The notes beneath the pieces were generated by a model. It made no database searches and was not told the origin of the DNA. It worked only from the letters and a program-made list of their open reading frames with translations. The translations under genes were made by a program, and so were the position numbers. From Paenibacillus lignilyticus (lineage in GTDB: Bacteria; Bacillota; Bacilli; Paenibacillales; Paenibacillaceae): a stretch of DNA of 64,000 nucleotides. The stretch covers positions 124,001-188,000 of the forward strand of contig NZ_JAGKSP010000012.1 in the NCBI RefSeq assembly GCF_017942085.1. The letters run 5' to 3'. Positions 18,081 through 26,234 of this stretch are shown here, one piece after another; the stretch's first letter is position 1; each line of letters opens with the position of its first letter.

Positions 18081-18948
18081 ACTCCGTCGGCGTAAGTCCC
18101 GTCTCGTCCTTGAAATTCCGAGAAAAATAATGAACGCTCGCATAGCCCAGCCGTTCCGCAATAACCTCCATCTTGTCCCCGCTTAGCAAGTAGTACTTGG
18201 CCTTACGAATCCGCTCGGAGATGAGATACTGCTTCGGGCTCTCGCCGGTGCATTTCCGGAATAGCGAGGAGAAGTAAATGACATGGTAGCCGCATAGCGC
18301 GGCAAGCTCGGCGACGCTCCAGTTCTTCTCCGGTTCTTTATTTATGGCAAGCAGGGCCGGGTCGATTTTGCGCTGCTCTTGCGATTTTGGACGTTTCGTC
18401 AGTTGGTTCCGAACGATAACCGCCAGCAGCTCCGTCATGAGTGCGCGCATGACGATCGTGTAGCCGGGCTGTTCGTTTAGGTACTCTTTTACAATCCGCA
18501 TCATTATCGGTTCAAGCCCCGGTATGGTGAAGAAAGGCGGCAGCTCCAGTTCCTCCTGGCCTGCAATTTCGAGTTTGTAGCTGCTTCGTTTGCTGGAGAG
18601 AAGCGTCTCCTCACTGCAGCTCTCTATTGTAAATGCCGGATGCACGGGCTCCAGTGAAGGACCGCGGTAGGTAAAATGGATGCCGATAAAGACGACCTCA
18701 CTGGCTATCGTCAGCTTATGTGGACAATGAGGGCCATACAGCGCGCTGTCTCCCGGTCCCAGGATGCAGCGTTCTGATCCGATACGCACTTCAGCTTCTC
18801 CTGAGAGGATGTAGAACAGCTGGTAGTCCGGTATTATTCGGGGTCCAAACACCATTTGCGGCACTGCTTCGGCATGACTTGCGAAATTAACGGTAGGCAG
18901 CAGATCTTCGATCGCCCCGATTAGGTAATCGGAATGCGGCAGCGACAT
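18067..18948 (-). CDS. AraC-family transcriptional regulator (cupin + HTH)
   Basis: 293 residues from the ATG at 18948 (MSLPHSDYLIGAIEDLL). This start has AAGGAG 11 bases upstream; the open frame runs 39 codons further, without family resemblance. An N-terminal cupin sensor (about residues 20-110, with GPGDSALYGPHCPHKL) is followed by the C-terminal AraC double helix-turn-helix (NWSVAELAALCGYHVIYFSS and GYASVHYFSRNFKDETG). It is divergent from the PhyH-like dioxygenase gene, a common arrangement, and probably activates it in response to the dioxygenase's substrate or a related sugar (inference). Confidence 0.9.
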   Translation of the reverse strand: MSLPHSDYLIGAIEDLLPTVNFASHAEAVPQMVFGPRIIPDYQLFYILSGEAEVRIGSERCILGPGDSALYGPHCPHKLTIASEVVFIGIHFTYRGPSLEPVHPAFTIESCSEETLLSSKRSSYKLEIAGQEELELPPFFTIPGLEPIMMRIVKEYLNEQPGYTIVMRALMTELLAVIVRNQLTKRPKSQEQRKIDPALLAINKEPEKNWSVAELAALCGYHVIYFSSLFRKCTGESPKQYLISERIRKAKYYLLSGDKMEVIAERLGYASVHYFSRNFKDETGLTPTEFKQQ

Positions 18949-19094
18949 ATGGGGATCGACTCCTTCATCACAATATTTGAAAAGTGCAAAGCCCTGTTGT
19001 GTATGTGTAAATACACCGCTTTCAAATTGCTTTATGCTTAGCACATAGCAGTGAAGGAAAGGCAACTAACCAGGGGTCAGGGAGGAATCATTCT

Positions 19095-19928
19095 ATGTTA
19101 AGTCAAGCACAAATCACGGAATTTGAAAACAACGGGTTTCTGAAAGGCGACGTCGTGCTCAGCGATTCGGAGGTTGAGGCGCTGCGCGAAGAATTGGATA
19201 AAGTCATGAATGGCGAAACGGTGAAAAAGCCGGTTCTGAACCACAACATGCTATCATCGGACTCTCCTTACGACAATATGAAAATGATCGCGAGCGAGAA
19301 AGTCGTGCAAATCGTGAATATTTGGCTCGCGAGTGATCGGTTCTTGCAGCATGCCGCTCATCCGGTCATCTGCGAGGAGGTTGCACAACTGTCGCATACC
19401 AATTCGCTGCGTATCTGGCATGATCAGATTCAATATAAGCCTCCGGTTACCGGCGGGCCGACTGCATGGCATCAGGATCATCCGCTGTGGCCGATCATCC
19501 AGCCTGCTGATCTTGTGAGTGCTTGGGTCGCGCTTGATGATGCTGTCATCGAGAACGGCTGCATGTGGATGGTGCCGGGCAGCCACAAGTGGGGCAACCA
19601 CCAGCGTTACCTCTCCAGCACGAAAGACTTCAAGCCGTTCCACAAGCGTCCGGAGATGCTGCCGAACAACGCCGTCGTCGAAGCGGTGCCGTTCGAAATC
19701 AAAAAAGGCCAAGTAGGCTACCACCACTGCCTGACCTGGCACGGCAGCCCGCATAATCGCTCCGACATGAAACGCCGCGCCATCGCGGTTCATTATATGC
19801 CGGGCCATACCCGCTACGAGCCCGTTGGCGAGCATGTCATGCTCTCTTATGTGAACGTCCAGCCGGGCGAGCTGCTGGTCGGTGAGCATTTTCCGGAGGT
19901 GTACCGGAGGCAAGGGGTAGAGGTTTAA
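19095..19928 (+). CDS. Phytanoyl-CoA dioxygenase (PhyH) family protein
   Basis: Fe(II)/2-oxoglutarate-dependent oxygenase of 277 residues. The metal ligands are visible as the H126-x-D128 pair in WHQDHP and His216 in WHGSPHNRS, with Arg222 as candidate 2-oxoglutarate ligand. The length is normal for bacterial PhyH proteins, which oxidise varied small molecules; the true substrate is unknown. The ATG follows GGGAGG. It is transcribed away from the AraC regulator and closed by a strong terminator. Confidence 0.9.
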   Translation: MLSQAQITEFENNGFLKGDVVLSDSEVEALREELDKVMNGETVKKPVLNHNMLSSDSPYDNMKMIASEKVVQIVNIWLASDRFLQHAAHPVICEEVAQLSHTNSLRIWHDQIQYKPPVTGGPTAWHQDHPLWPIIQPADLVSAWVALDDAVIENGCMWMVPGSHKWGNHQRYLSSTKDFKPFHKRPEMLPNNAVVEAVPFEIKKGQVGYHHCLTWHGSPHNRSDMKRRAIAVHYMPGHTRYEPVGEHVMLSYVNVQPGELLVGEHFPEVYRRQGVEV

Positions 19929-19936
19929 GAGATCGG

Positions 19937-19967
19937 AACCGAGGCGCTTGTGCGCCTCGGTTTTTTT
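19937..19967 (+). terminator. Intrinsic terminator after PhyH-family gene
   Basis: AACCGAGGCGC / GCGCCTCGGTT perfect 11-bp stem, TTGT loop and seven T. Very strong. It isolates the downstream repeat arrays from read-through of this gene. Confidence 0.95.
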
Positions 19968-20059
19968 GTGCCGCCTGCGGCGGGAGCGGGGCGGGTGGGG
20001 GACGCGGGGCGGCTGGGCGGACTTTGGGGTGGCTGGAGCGGCGGGGGCGGCGGAATGGG

Positions 20060-20635
20060 TTTGTTTTTCGCGAGGTTTCCGGCTGGTTCGCTGCTGAGCG
20101 TTCCATTATTGAACTCTCGCCTCTCGCTTCCCGCCGTGGCTGATACGGGGCTGTTTCATTTGCTGAGAGTGCGATTTTGGTACTCTCAGCTGCATTTTTC
20201 GGCTAGTTCGCTGTTGAGCGTTCCATTATGAAACTCTCGCCTCTCGCCGTGGCCGATCTGGGGCGGTTTTGTGTGCTGAGAGTGCGATTTTGGTACTCTC
20301 AGCTGCATTTTTCGGCTAATTCGTTGCTGAGCGTTCCATTTTGGCACTTCCGACTCCCGCCGGGCTGATCCGGGGCTGTTTCGTTTGCTGAGAGTCGGTT
20401 TTTCCGACTCTCAGCTTCGTTTTTCTATGATTTCGCCGTTGAGAATCGGATTTCCCTACTCTCAGGATCGGACTACGGCTAGTTTGGGGTGGTACGTGCT
20501 CTGAGAGTCGGTTTTCCCGACTCTCGACTTCGTTTTTCTGTGATTTCGCCTCTGAGAGTCGGATTTCCCCACTCTCAGGTTCAGACGATGGCTTTTTGAG
20601 GTGGTATGTGTGCTCAGAGTCTGGTTATTCCTAGT
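20060..20635. repeat. Tandem hairpin array 1 (about 113-bp unit)
   Basis: About four and a half copies with period 112-113 bp. First-hairpin starts fall at about 20163, 20276, 20388, 20501 and (decayed) 20613; a half copy precedes at about 20060-20160. Each unit holds two hairpins about 50 bp apart. In copies 3 and 4 the first hairpin has arms CTGAGAGTCGG / CCGACTCTC(AG); in copies 1-2 the arms are CTGAGAGT / ACTCTCAG. Second hairpins are variants with TGAG... / ...CTC(TC). No coding frame is conserved across copies. The 90 bases before the array (19970-20060) are extremely G-rich. No gene is seen in this stretch. Confidence 0.85.
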
Positions 20636-20659
20636 TACTATGATTGCCTGGCGACATTG

Positions 20660-21285
20660 AGAGCGGTATATCCGCTAACGTGCTCCACTTCGACCTCGTT
20701 TGGTTGCTATAAGCGGTCTATCCGCTTGTAGCCCCCCAGAACGGCTAATTTAGTCTAGTTTCGGCGATTGTGCAGCATCTTTAGCGGTATATCCGCTAAC
20801 GTGCTCCACTTCGACCTTGTTTGGTTGCTATAAGCGGTCTATCCGCTTGTAGCCCCCAGAACGGCTAATTTAGTCTAGTTTCGTCGATTGTGCAGCAGCT
20901 TTGGCGGTATATCCGCTAACGTGCTCCACTTCGACCTTGTTTGGTTGCTATAAGCGGTCTATCCGCTTATAGCCCCCCAGAACGGCTAATTTAGTCTAGT
21001 TTCGGCGATTGTGCAGCAGCTTTAGCGGTATAGCCGCTAATGTGCTCCACTTCGACCTCGTTTGATTGCTATAAGCGGTATATCCGCTTATAGCCCCCCA
21101 GAACGGCTAATTTAGTCTAGTTTCGGCGATTGTGCAGCAGCTTTAGCGGTATATCCGCTTACAGCCTCCCGGAAGGGCTAATTTACTCTGGTTGCGGCGC
21201 TTGTGCTACATTAATAGCAATATATCTGCTTATGTGCACCACTTCGGCCTCGTTTTGCTGCTGTTCGCGGTATATCGCCCATATT
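20660..21285. repeat. Tandem hairpin array 2 (about 121-bp unit)
   Basis: Four full copies with period 120-121 bp. First hairpins start at 20662, 20783, 20903 and 21024. A shortened fifth copy at 21145 joins hairpin 1 directly to the right flank of hairpin 2, and a decayed sixth lies at about 21210-21285. Hairpin 1 has arms TTAGCGG / CCGCTAA with a 5-base loop. Hairpin 2 has arms CTATAAGCGG / CCGCTTATAG (10 bp; one G-T wobble in some copies). Loop changes (TATAT, TATAG, TCTAT) occur while the stems stay paired. The spacer between hairpins contains CCACTTCGACC, and the tail contains AACGGCTAATTTAGTC. No gene is seen. Confidence 0.9.
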
Positions 21286-21371
21286 CTGCGAAACTCACTC
21301 ATACCAACAACCATTTCGAGCATCCTAGACGACACTTCGCACAGGATTCGTCTACGCGGGCAATGTGTTAT

Positions 21372-21400
21372 TTGTATGACCGCGTTTCTTTCGGTATAGT
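21372..21400 (+). promoter_or_regulatory. Sigma-A-like promoter of the pseudouridine synthase gene
   Basis: TTGTAT, a 17-bp spacer and TATAGT, ending 37 bases before the start codon. The ribosome site AGGAG follows at 21424. The promoter lies just after the decayed end of hairpin array 2. Confidence 0.6.
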
Positions 21401-21437
21401 AAAATGAATATACAATTCGTACTAGGAGCGTTTATAG

Positions 21438-22715
21438 ATGGATAACAAGCAACAACCACGATCACCTAAACAAAAATCGAATGCCGGAAAAAGGCAGTCC
21501 GCAGCATTCGGTAAATCCGGATCGGGAGCTTCGCGCGGCAATCTCGGCTCCGCCGCCGACTCGCGCGGCACATCCGCTTCGCGCGGCAAGCCCGGCTCCG
21601 CCGCCGACTCGCGCGGCACATCCGCTTCCCGCGGCAAGCCCGGCTCCGCCGCCGACTCGCGCGGCACATCCGCTACGCGCGGCAAACCCGGCTTCGCCGC
21701 CGACCCGCACGGCACATCCGCTACGCGCGGCAAACCCGGCTTCGCCGCCGACTCACGCGGCGCGTCCGCTTCGCGCGGCAACGCCGGCGCCGCCAGAGCG
21801 GCGGCAGCGCCGCGTCAAGCTGCGCCGGCGCCGAGCCGCAACTACCCCGTGCAAGAAAACGCCGAGCTGCTGGCGTTCTTGCTGCAAAGCGTAAAAGGCG
21901 AAGGCCGCAACGCCATCAAGGCGATGCTGAGCCGCGGACAAATCGCGGTGGACGGCAAGACGCAGAAGGTGTTCAACTTTGCGTTGAAGCCTGGGCAAAC
22001 GGTGACCGTCTCCAAAGAGCGAATCGTCGAAGCGCCTCCGCTGATTGGTTTGTCGATTCTTTTTGAGGATGATGATCTCATCGTCGTGGTGAAGGAAGCG
22101 GGCCTGCTGTCCATCGCCTCCGATCAAGAGTCGGAGCTGACTGCTTATCGCCAGCTAAACGCGCATGTCCGCCTGACGGATCCAAGCAATCGGATCTTCG
22201 TTGTCCATCGCCTTGACCGCGACACTTCCGGCGTTATGATGTTCGCTAAGAGCGAGCGCGTGCAGCAAGAGCTGCAGAATACTTGGCAGAACACGGTGAA
22301 AGAGCGCACTTACATTGCGCTCGTCGAAGGACAAGTCAAGAAGCAGGAAGGCACCATTTCGTCGTATCTCAAAGAAAGCAAGACGCTCAAAATGTACTCC
22401 ACCTCCAATCCGACAGACGCCCAGCATGCAGTCACCCATTACAAAGTGCTGCAGAGCAACCGGAACTACTCCCTGCTCGAGGTATCGCTCGAAACAGGCC
22501 GCAAAAATCAAATCCGCGTCCACATGGAAGACATCGGACATCCGATAGTCGGCGATAAGAAGTACGGTTCCAAATCCAGAGCCATTCCTCGCCTAGGCCT
22601 CCATGCGCGGCTCTTAGCTTTCTTGCATCCGTCGACCGGCAAGCTGGTTCGTTTCGAAACCGATATTCCGAAGCTATTCTTAAATCCGTTCAAGGACGGT
22701 TTCATTCCCAAATAA
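21438..22715 (+). CDS. RluA-family pseudouridine synthase with repeat N-terminus
   Basis: RNA pseudouridine synthase of 425 residues. Residues 1-140 are low-complexity and basic, including five tandem 16-residue repeats (residues 34-113). An S4-like RNA-binding segment follows at about 138-195. The catalytic domain has HRLDRDTSG (257-265; Asp260 is the nucleophile) and the late motif RKNQIRVHM with GHPIVGDKKYG. Typical RluA/RluD-type enzymes are about 300 residues, so the tail is an extra, probably disordered, RNA-binding or tethering region (inference). The ATG follows AGGAG. The WYL regulator gene begins 16 bases downstream, probably co-transcribed. Confidence 0.92.
   Translation: MDNKQQPRSPKQKSNAGKRQSAAFGKSGSGASRGNLGSAADSRGTSASRGKPGSAADSRGTSASRGKPGSAADSRGTSATRGKPGFAADPHGTSATRGKPGFAADSRGASASRGNAGAARAAAAPRQAAPAPSRNYPVQENAELLAFLLQSVKGEGRNAIKAMLSRGQIAVDGKTQKVFNFALKPGQTVTVSKERIVEAPPLIGLSILFEDDDLIVVVKEAGLLSIASDQESELTAYRQLNAHVRLTDPSNRIFVVHRLDRDTSGVMMFAKSERVQQELQNTWQNTVKERTYIALVEGQVKKQEGTISSYLKESKTLKMYSTSNPTDAQHAVTHYKVLQSNRNYSLLEVSLETGRKNQIRVHMEDIGHPIVGDKKYGSKSRAIPRLGLHARLLAFLHPSTGKLVRFETDIPKLFLNPFKDGFIPK
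21537..21776 (+). repeat. 48-bp coding minisatellite, five copies
   Basis: Five in-frame 48-bp copies encode variants of GKPGSAADSRGTSASR inside the pseudouridine synthase. Copies differ by a few bases; the later ones have F for S and T for S. GC is very high. Open frames appear on both strands here only because of the repeat composition. Confidence 0.9.
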
Positions 22716-22731
22716 AAGGAGGCAGCCCTCC

Positions 22732-23697
22732 GTGTCCAAAGCAGACAACATGCTGGCCATCCTGTGGCTGCTCAAAGCAAACAAACGAATGACCGCCAAG
22801 CAGCTGGCAGACTCGCTTGAGATGCACATCCGAACCGTATATCGGTACATCGATGCGCTCTGTGCGAGCGGCGTTCCGATTGTGGCCGATTCCGGCCATA
22901 ATGGCGGGTACAGCCTGCTTGAGCATTTCAAGGAATCGCCGCTCTTCTTCGATCTGGAGGAGCAAAAAGCGCTCATTCATGCCGCACTCTTCGCACAGGA
23001 AGCGGGTTATCCCTACGGAGACGTGCTGAAACAGGCCGTTACAAAATTAAAACGCTACACCAATGAGGCGCAGCGCAGCGAAATCGAACGGCATATGGTC
23101 GGGTTCGAAGTGGTCAATCCATCCGCACCCCCATCGAATATCGAGGGTTTCCTGCAACAGCTGGAGCAATCCGTCGCAAGCTGCACCACGCAGCACATGG
23201 TCTATCAGAAGGGCTACGGTCTGGATGAACAGGAGCGCTCCATTGACCCTTACGGCCTCGTGCATTGGAGAGGCAAATGGTACATCATCGCCCACTGCCA
23301 TCTCCGGCAATCCACGCGCAGCTTCCGTGTGGACCGCATTATGGCGCTAAACGGAACGGATAGCGTATTCGAACGTCCGGAAGCATTCTCGGCACGTTCT
23401 TTTCTGCTCCAAAATTTAAAGCGACAATCCGAGGGGGAAGATCAGCTCATCCCCATCGTGATTAAGGGCAATTTGCAAGCTCTGAATGCACTATGCGAAA
23501 TGTGGTTGTTCAGTGAAGCGCTCGTCGATCGTTCCGTCGATACCGGCCGCTTTATGATCGAAAATCATTTGCTCCAAACTTACGTCCCCTATCACCTGCT
23601 CAGCTTCGGAACGCGCATTCAAGTACTGGAGCCGCTGCAGCTGCAAGAACGGCTGGTTGAAATCGCCGGCCAGCTTCTTCAGCACCATTCCCGTTAA
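22732..23697 (+). CDS. HTH transcriptional regulator with WYL domain (YafY-like)
   Basis: 321-residue regulator starting at GTG after AAAGGAGG. The N-terminal winged helix-turn-helix (residues 1-65) reads MTAKQLADSLEMHIRTVYRYIDAL. The WYL domain follows (about 140-210), with YGLVHWRGKWYIIAHC and the Arg-rich SFRVDRI motif. A WCX-like C-terminal part completes it. WYL proteins bind nucleotides or nucleic acid and often respond to DNA damage or metabolites; no target is evident. It follows the pseudouridine synthase by 16 bases and meets the convergent MBL gene with a 4-base overlap of stop codons. Confidence 0.9.
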   Translation: MSKADNMLAILWLLKANKRMTAKQLADSLEMHIRTVYRYIDALCASGVPIVADSGHNGGYSLLEHFKESPLFFDLEEQKALIHAALFAQEAGYPYGDVLKQAVTKLKRYTNEAQRSEIERHMVGFEVVNPSAPPSNIEGFLQQLEQSVASCTTQHMVYQKGYGLDEQERSIDPYGLVHWRGKWYIIAHCHLRQSTRSFRVDRIMALNGTDSVFERPEAFSARSFLLQNLKRQSEGEDQLIPIVIKGNLQALNALCEMWLFSEALVDRSVDTGRFMIENHLLQTYVPYHLLSFGTRIQVLEPLQLQERLVEIAGQLLQHHSR

Positions 23698-24365
23698 TGC
23701 GCCCTGCTTGCAGCTTGATACTCATCGAGCTGTGCGGCGGGCTGCATGACCGGTCCCCCATGACAAATCTCCAATCGTTTCGGCTTCAGCTGCCGCACGA
23801 TTTCGCTGCTGCGAATCGCTTCGGCCATATCTGCCGTAAACATCGCCATCGGCTTGCGCAAACGCCCTTTCTTCGAAGTAAATAAATCTCCCGCCAGCAG
23901 CATGCCATCTTGCTTGTGAAAATACACGACATGACCCGGTGCATGACCCGGCGTATGATAAACGCTCAAGCTCCCTATATTGGCGAGTTCACCGCCCTCC
24001 TGCTCAAGCGGCTTTGCCAATCCTGCTTTAACCGACTGCGCTGCTTTCTTACGCCCCGGATACGGTTTGTTCCCCTCCATGTACGGAAACTCAATTTCAT
24101 GCGCATATACTTCGGCATCCGGGTAACGAGCCAGTAATCCCGTAATCGCACCAACATGGTCCGAATGCCCATGGGTAAGTACTATACGTTTAAGCGGTCC
24201 TGCCTGCAATTGATCTATAAAAGAAATAATACCCTTGGTCATGAGCGGAATACCCGCATCCACCAACGTAACGCCATCTTCCTCACGTACCACCCATACC
24301 CGCAAAGGGATAACCATCCATGTCCGTAAACACCATACATGCTCAGAAATTTGCTCGGATTTCAT
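23694..24365 (-). CDS. MBL-fold metallo-hydrolase
   Basis: Metallo-beta-lactamase-fold hydrolase of 223 residues. The binuclear zinc motif is intact as THGHSDHVGA (H-x-H-x-D-H). The second His appears in YHTPGHAPGHVVYF and the bridging Asp in LLAGDLF. The terminal His is in EICHGGPV. It is soluble with no signal peptide. The family covers lactonases, thioesterases and glyoxalases; the exact activity is unknown. It overlaps the 3' end of the WYL gene, convergent. The promoter region contains ACCAACGGTTACTAACCACTGG-like inverted half-sites (24411-24440), perhaps an operator. Confidence 0.88.
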   Translation of the reverse strand: MKSEQISEHVWCLRTWMVIPLRVWVVREEDGVTLVDAGIPLMTKGIISFIDQLQAGPLKRIVLTHGHSDHVGAITGLLARYPDAEVYAHEIEFPYMEGNKPYPGRKKAAQSVKAGLAKPLEQEGGELANIGSLSVYHTPGHAPGHVVYFHKQDGMLLAGDLFTSKKGRLRKPMAMFTADMAEAIRSSEIVRQLKPKRLEICHGGPVMQPAAQLDEYQAASRAH

Positions 24366-24636
24366 CCTTCATATCCACTCCTATTCCCACTTTTCTACCC
24401 CGCTGCGAATTCAATAACCAACGGTTACTAACCACTGGTTATAATATATGCCCCAACTCCCTTTCTGTCAATACCGTTTCTCCCGTCTTCAAAAAACGAC
24501 ATGTTTCGATATATGGAGGAATTGTAAAGAATCGCGAGGAAAGCTGAGATAATAGGCAAATATCTCGACAGATTAGCATTATTTTGATTTTTCTGAATAT
24601 TTACATAATAGGCGAATTGCCTGTACACTAAGGTCA
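24366..24636. other. Intergenic region, no gene recognised
   Basis: AT-rich spacer upstream of the MBL gene. AACCA/TGGTT half-sites at 24413-24440 overlap a TATAAT, possibly an operator for a TetR-like repressor (weak). A TTGATT...TAATAG pair near 24585-24612 could be a promoter for the structured stretch that follows. No open frame has a ribosome site. Confidence 0.35.
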
Positions 24637-25058
24637 GATCAAACAAGCAGCTCGCCCCCACGCCGAGAGGTTCGGGAAGAGAAGAAAGCTGGTTGATCGA
24701 GAAGATCTCCACTTTCTCTGAGAGGGGATAGTCCATTGAAGAAGGTTAGCGAAGTATGTCCCTCAATGATTCGGGAAAGGAGTTATCCGGTATAGTTGTT
24801 TTCGGGGCATGCGGGAAACGGTGAGCAAAGTCGGATAATACGGTCAATGGTCAGGTTAAGCTTTTCGGTCTAAAGCGAGATTTACAACAATAACAAATTT
24901 GAAAATGAGGATCCATCAACAGTAAGAGCAAGATCAGCGTAAACTGTGATTAGCAACGGTTGTTGTTTGGAAAATGGAATGGAGTGCAGTATCCAATTGA
25001 ATAGGAATGGTTCGTATGGATAGGGATTTCGGTTGTCATAGACAAGCGAAATCCCTAT
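24637..25058 (+). ncRNA. Candidate structured non-coding RNA (unidentified)
   Basis: Gene-free stretch with several nested complementary pairs on one strand. GATCAA (24637) pairs with TTGATC (24693) enclosing CAGCT/AGCTG. ATTGA (24735) pairs with TCAAT (24763). TTATCCG (24783) pairs with CGGATAA (24832). The stretch ends in a near-perfect 18-bp hairpin at 25020-25058 (arms ATAGGGATTTCG / CGAAATCCCTAT). I do not recognise it as tmRNA, RNase P RNA, 6S, SRP RNA or a known riboswitch. The strand is assumed from gene direction downstream. Helices of 6-7 bp can occur by chance, so only the final hairpin is certain. Confidence 0.35.
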
Positions 25059-25116
25059 TATATTGCGTTCTCAGCGAGATCCGAATTCAGGCGGTGCCTA
25101 TTTTTCAAGTCGCGGA

Positions 25117-25167
25117 TTGACATGTTCATCTAATTAGATTATCTTCTAATTAGATGTTTATCTAATT
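25117..25167 (+). promoter_or_regulatory. Promoter with triple palindromic operator (autoregulation)
   Basis: TTGACA (25117) with a 17-bp spacer and TATCTT (25140). Over it lie ATCTAATTAGAT (25128-25139, perfect palindrome), TTCTAATTAGAT (25144-25155) and the half copy ATCTAATTT (25160), at an exact 16-bp period. The first copy covers the spacer and the second the -10 region. Repression by the ArsR-type protein encoded immediately downstream is the obvious reading. Confidence 0.75.
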
Positions 25168-25193
25168 TAAAAAAAGAAAGGCTGGCCACAGCT

Positions 25194-25805
25194 ATGATGC
25201 AGCTTGATAAGATTGTGAACTATCATAAAGCACTCGCTGATCCTACTCGCATCCGGATGCTTATTTTGCTTGCGGAAGGCGAAATGACCGGACAATTGCT
25301 CGCGGAGAAACTCTGCCTATCCCCCGCTACCATCACGCATCATGCCGCCAAACTGCGGGCAGTCAGCCTCATTCACGAGCGCCGCGACAAGAATGCGATT
25401 TTCTTCTCGCTGGATCATTATTTTCTACGGCAATATGAAGGCTCGCTGCAAGCTATCCTTGCGCGGCCTGCAACGAATGAAACGAAGGAGATCGAACCGA
25501 TGGATGAGAAAAACGAACGATTGAAGCAGTCTGTCCTGCGCAATTTCACCACTGCAGATGGTAAGCTAAAGCATATCCCCGCCCAACTGAAGAAGAAACG
25601 AATCGTGCTGGAGCACTTAGCGCAGCAGCTGGAGGAAGGCAGAAGCTATACGGAGAAGGAACTAAACGAGTTTATCAAACAGTTCCATCCCGACTTCGCT
25701 ACCATTCGGCGCGAGTTCATCATGCATGCATACTTGTATCGCGAGCAGGAAGTGTATGAACGGAACCCGCAAGAAATGTGGGAGCGCTGGGAAACGTTAT
25801 CCTAA
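25194..25805 (+). CDS. ArsR-type HTH regulator with DUF2087 domain
   Basis: 203-residue repressor type. The N-terminal winged helix (residues 5-75) reads HKALADPTRIRMLILLAEGE and LSPATITHHAAKLR. The C-terminal DUF2087 domain (about 115-185) has KLKHIPAQLKKKRIVLEHLA and the FHPDFATIRREFI motif. No CxC metal site is seen, so metal sensing is not indicated. The downstream small monooxygenase gene, 60 bases away, is likely in the same unit. It is probably self-regulated through the repeated operator in its promoter. Confidence 0.88.
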   Translation: MMQLDKIVNYHKALADPTRIRMLILLAEGEMTGQLLAEKLCLSPATITHHAAKLRAVSLIHERRDKNAIFFSLDHYFLRQYEGSLQAILARPATNETKEIEPMDEKNERLKQSVLRNFTTADGKLKHIPAQLKKKRIVLEHLAQQLEEGRSYTEKELNEFIKQFHPDFATIRREFIMHAYLYREQEVYERNPQEMWERWETLS

Positions 25806-25864
25806 TCTATTCTAATCAAAGCTTAGCTAATCCATTCCAATCTATCTAGGGGGACCTTTTACCG

Positions 25865-26218
25865 ATGAGCAATCATTCGAACGACCATCACGAGCCCTCC
25901 GGCATCGCCAAGACACCGGAGCCTCCTTATTACGCCGTCGTCTTCACCTCACTCCGGACACCCGGGGACAATGGCTATGGCGATATGGCAGAGCAGATGA
26001 GCAAGCTCGCATCCGTACAGCCGGGTTTCCTTGGCGTTGAGAGCGCACGCGACAGCGATGGGATCGGCATCACCGTATCCTACTGGGAATCCCTCGATGC
26101 CATCAAGAATTGGAAAGCCAATCCCCTCCACCTAACCGCGCAGGATAAAGGAAGAACAGACTGGTATGCCTCCTACAGCGTACGAATCAGCCGCGTGGAG
26201 CGTCAATATTTCTTCTAG
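25865..26218 (+). CDS. Antibiotic biosynthesis monooxygenase (ABM) domain protein
   Basis: 117-residue dimeric ferredoxin-like fold protein of the ABM family. Visible features are YYAVVFTSLRT, the QPGFLGVESARD strand-loop and ITVSYWESLDAIKNWKANP, which are typical of YgiN/HmoB-like proteins. An N-terminal tail rich in His and Asn (SNHSNDHHEPS) is extra. Members range from heme-degrading enzymes to quinol monooxygenases, and the function here is open. The ATG follows AGGGGGA. It lies behind the ArsR/DUF2087 regulator and is probably co-transcribed with it. Confidence 0.85.
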   Translation: MSNHSNDHHEPSGIAKTPEPPYYAVVFTSLRTPGDNGYGDMAEQMSKLASVQPGFLGVESARDSDGIGITVSYWESLDAIKNWKANPLHLTAQDKGRTDWYASYSVRISRVERQYFF

Positions 26219-26234
26219 AAGCAAGGTGAAAAAT

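Noticed and set aside
19254..19913. 219-codon antisense frame within the PhyH-family gene
   Set aside because: Complete overlap with an enzyme that has all metal ligands; the composition is typical of a shadow frame.
20060..21285. Regular repeats could be a CRISPR array
   Set aside because: The unit is over 110 bp, the 'spacers' are conserved between copies rather than unique, and no cas genes lie nearby.
21422..21781. Antisense repeat-protein frame (119 codons) opposite the pseudouridine synthase tail
   Set aside because: Open frames on several strands and phases here are a by-product of the 48-bp GC-rich repeat; the sense frame leads into a real enzyme.
24428..24736. 102-codon open frame on the minus strand in the gap before the ArsR-type gene
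   Set aside because: No ribosome site, no recognisable domain, and it covers the region with possible RNA helices.
25020..25058. Strong hairpin as an ordinary terminator
   Set aside because: No T run follows on the plus strand and no gene ends just upstream, so it was kept only as part of the RNA candidate.
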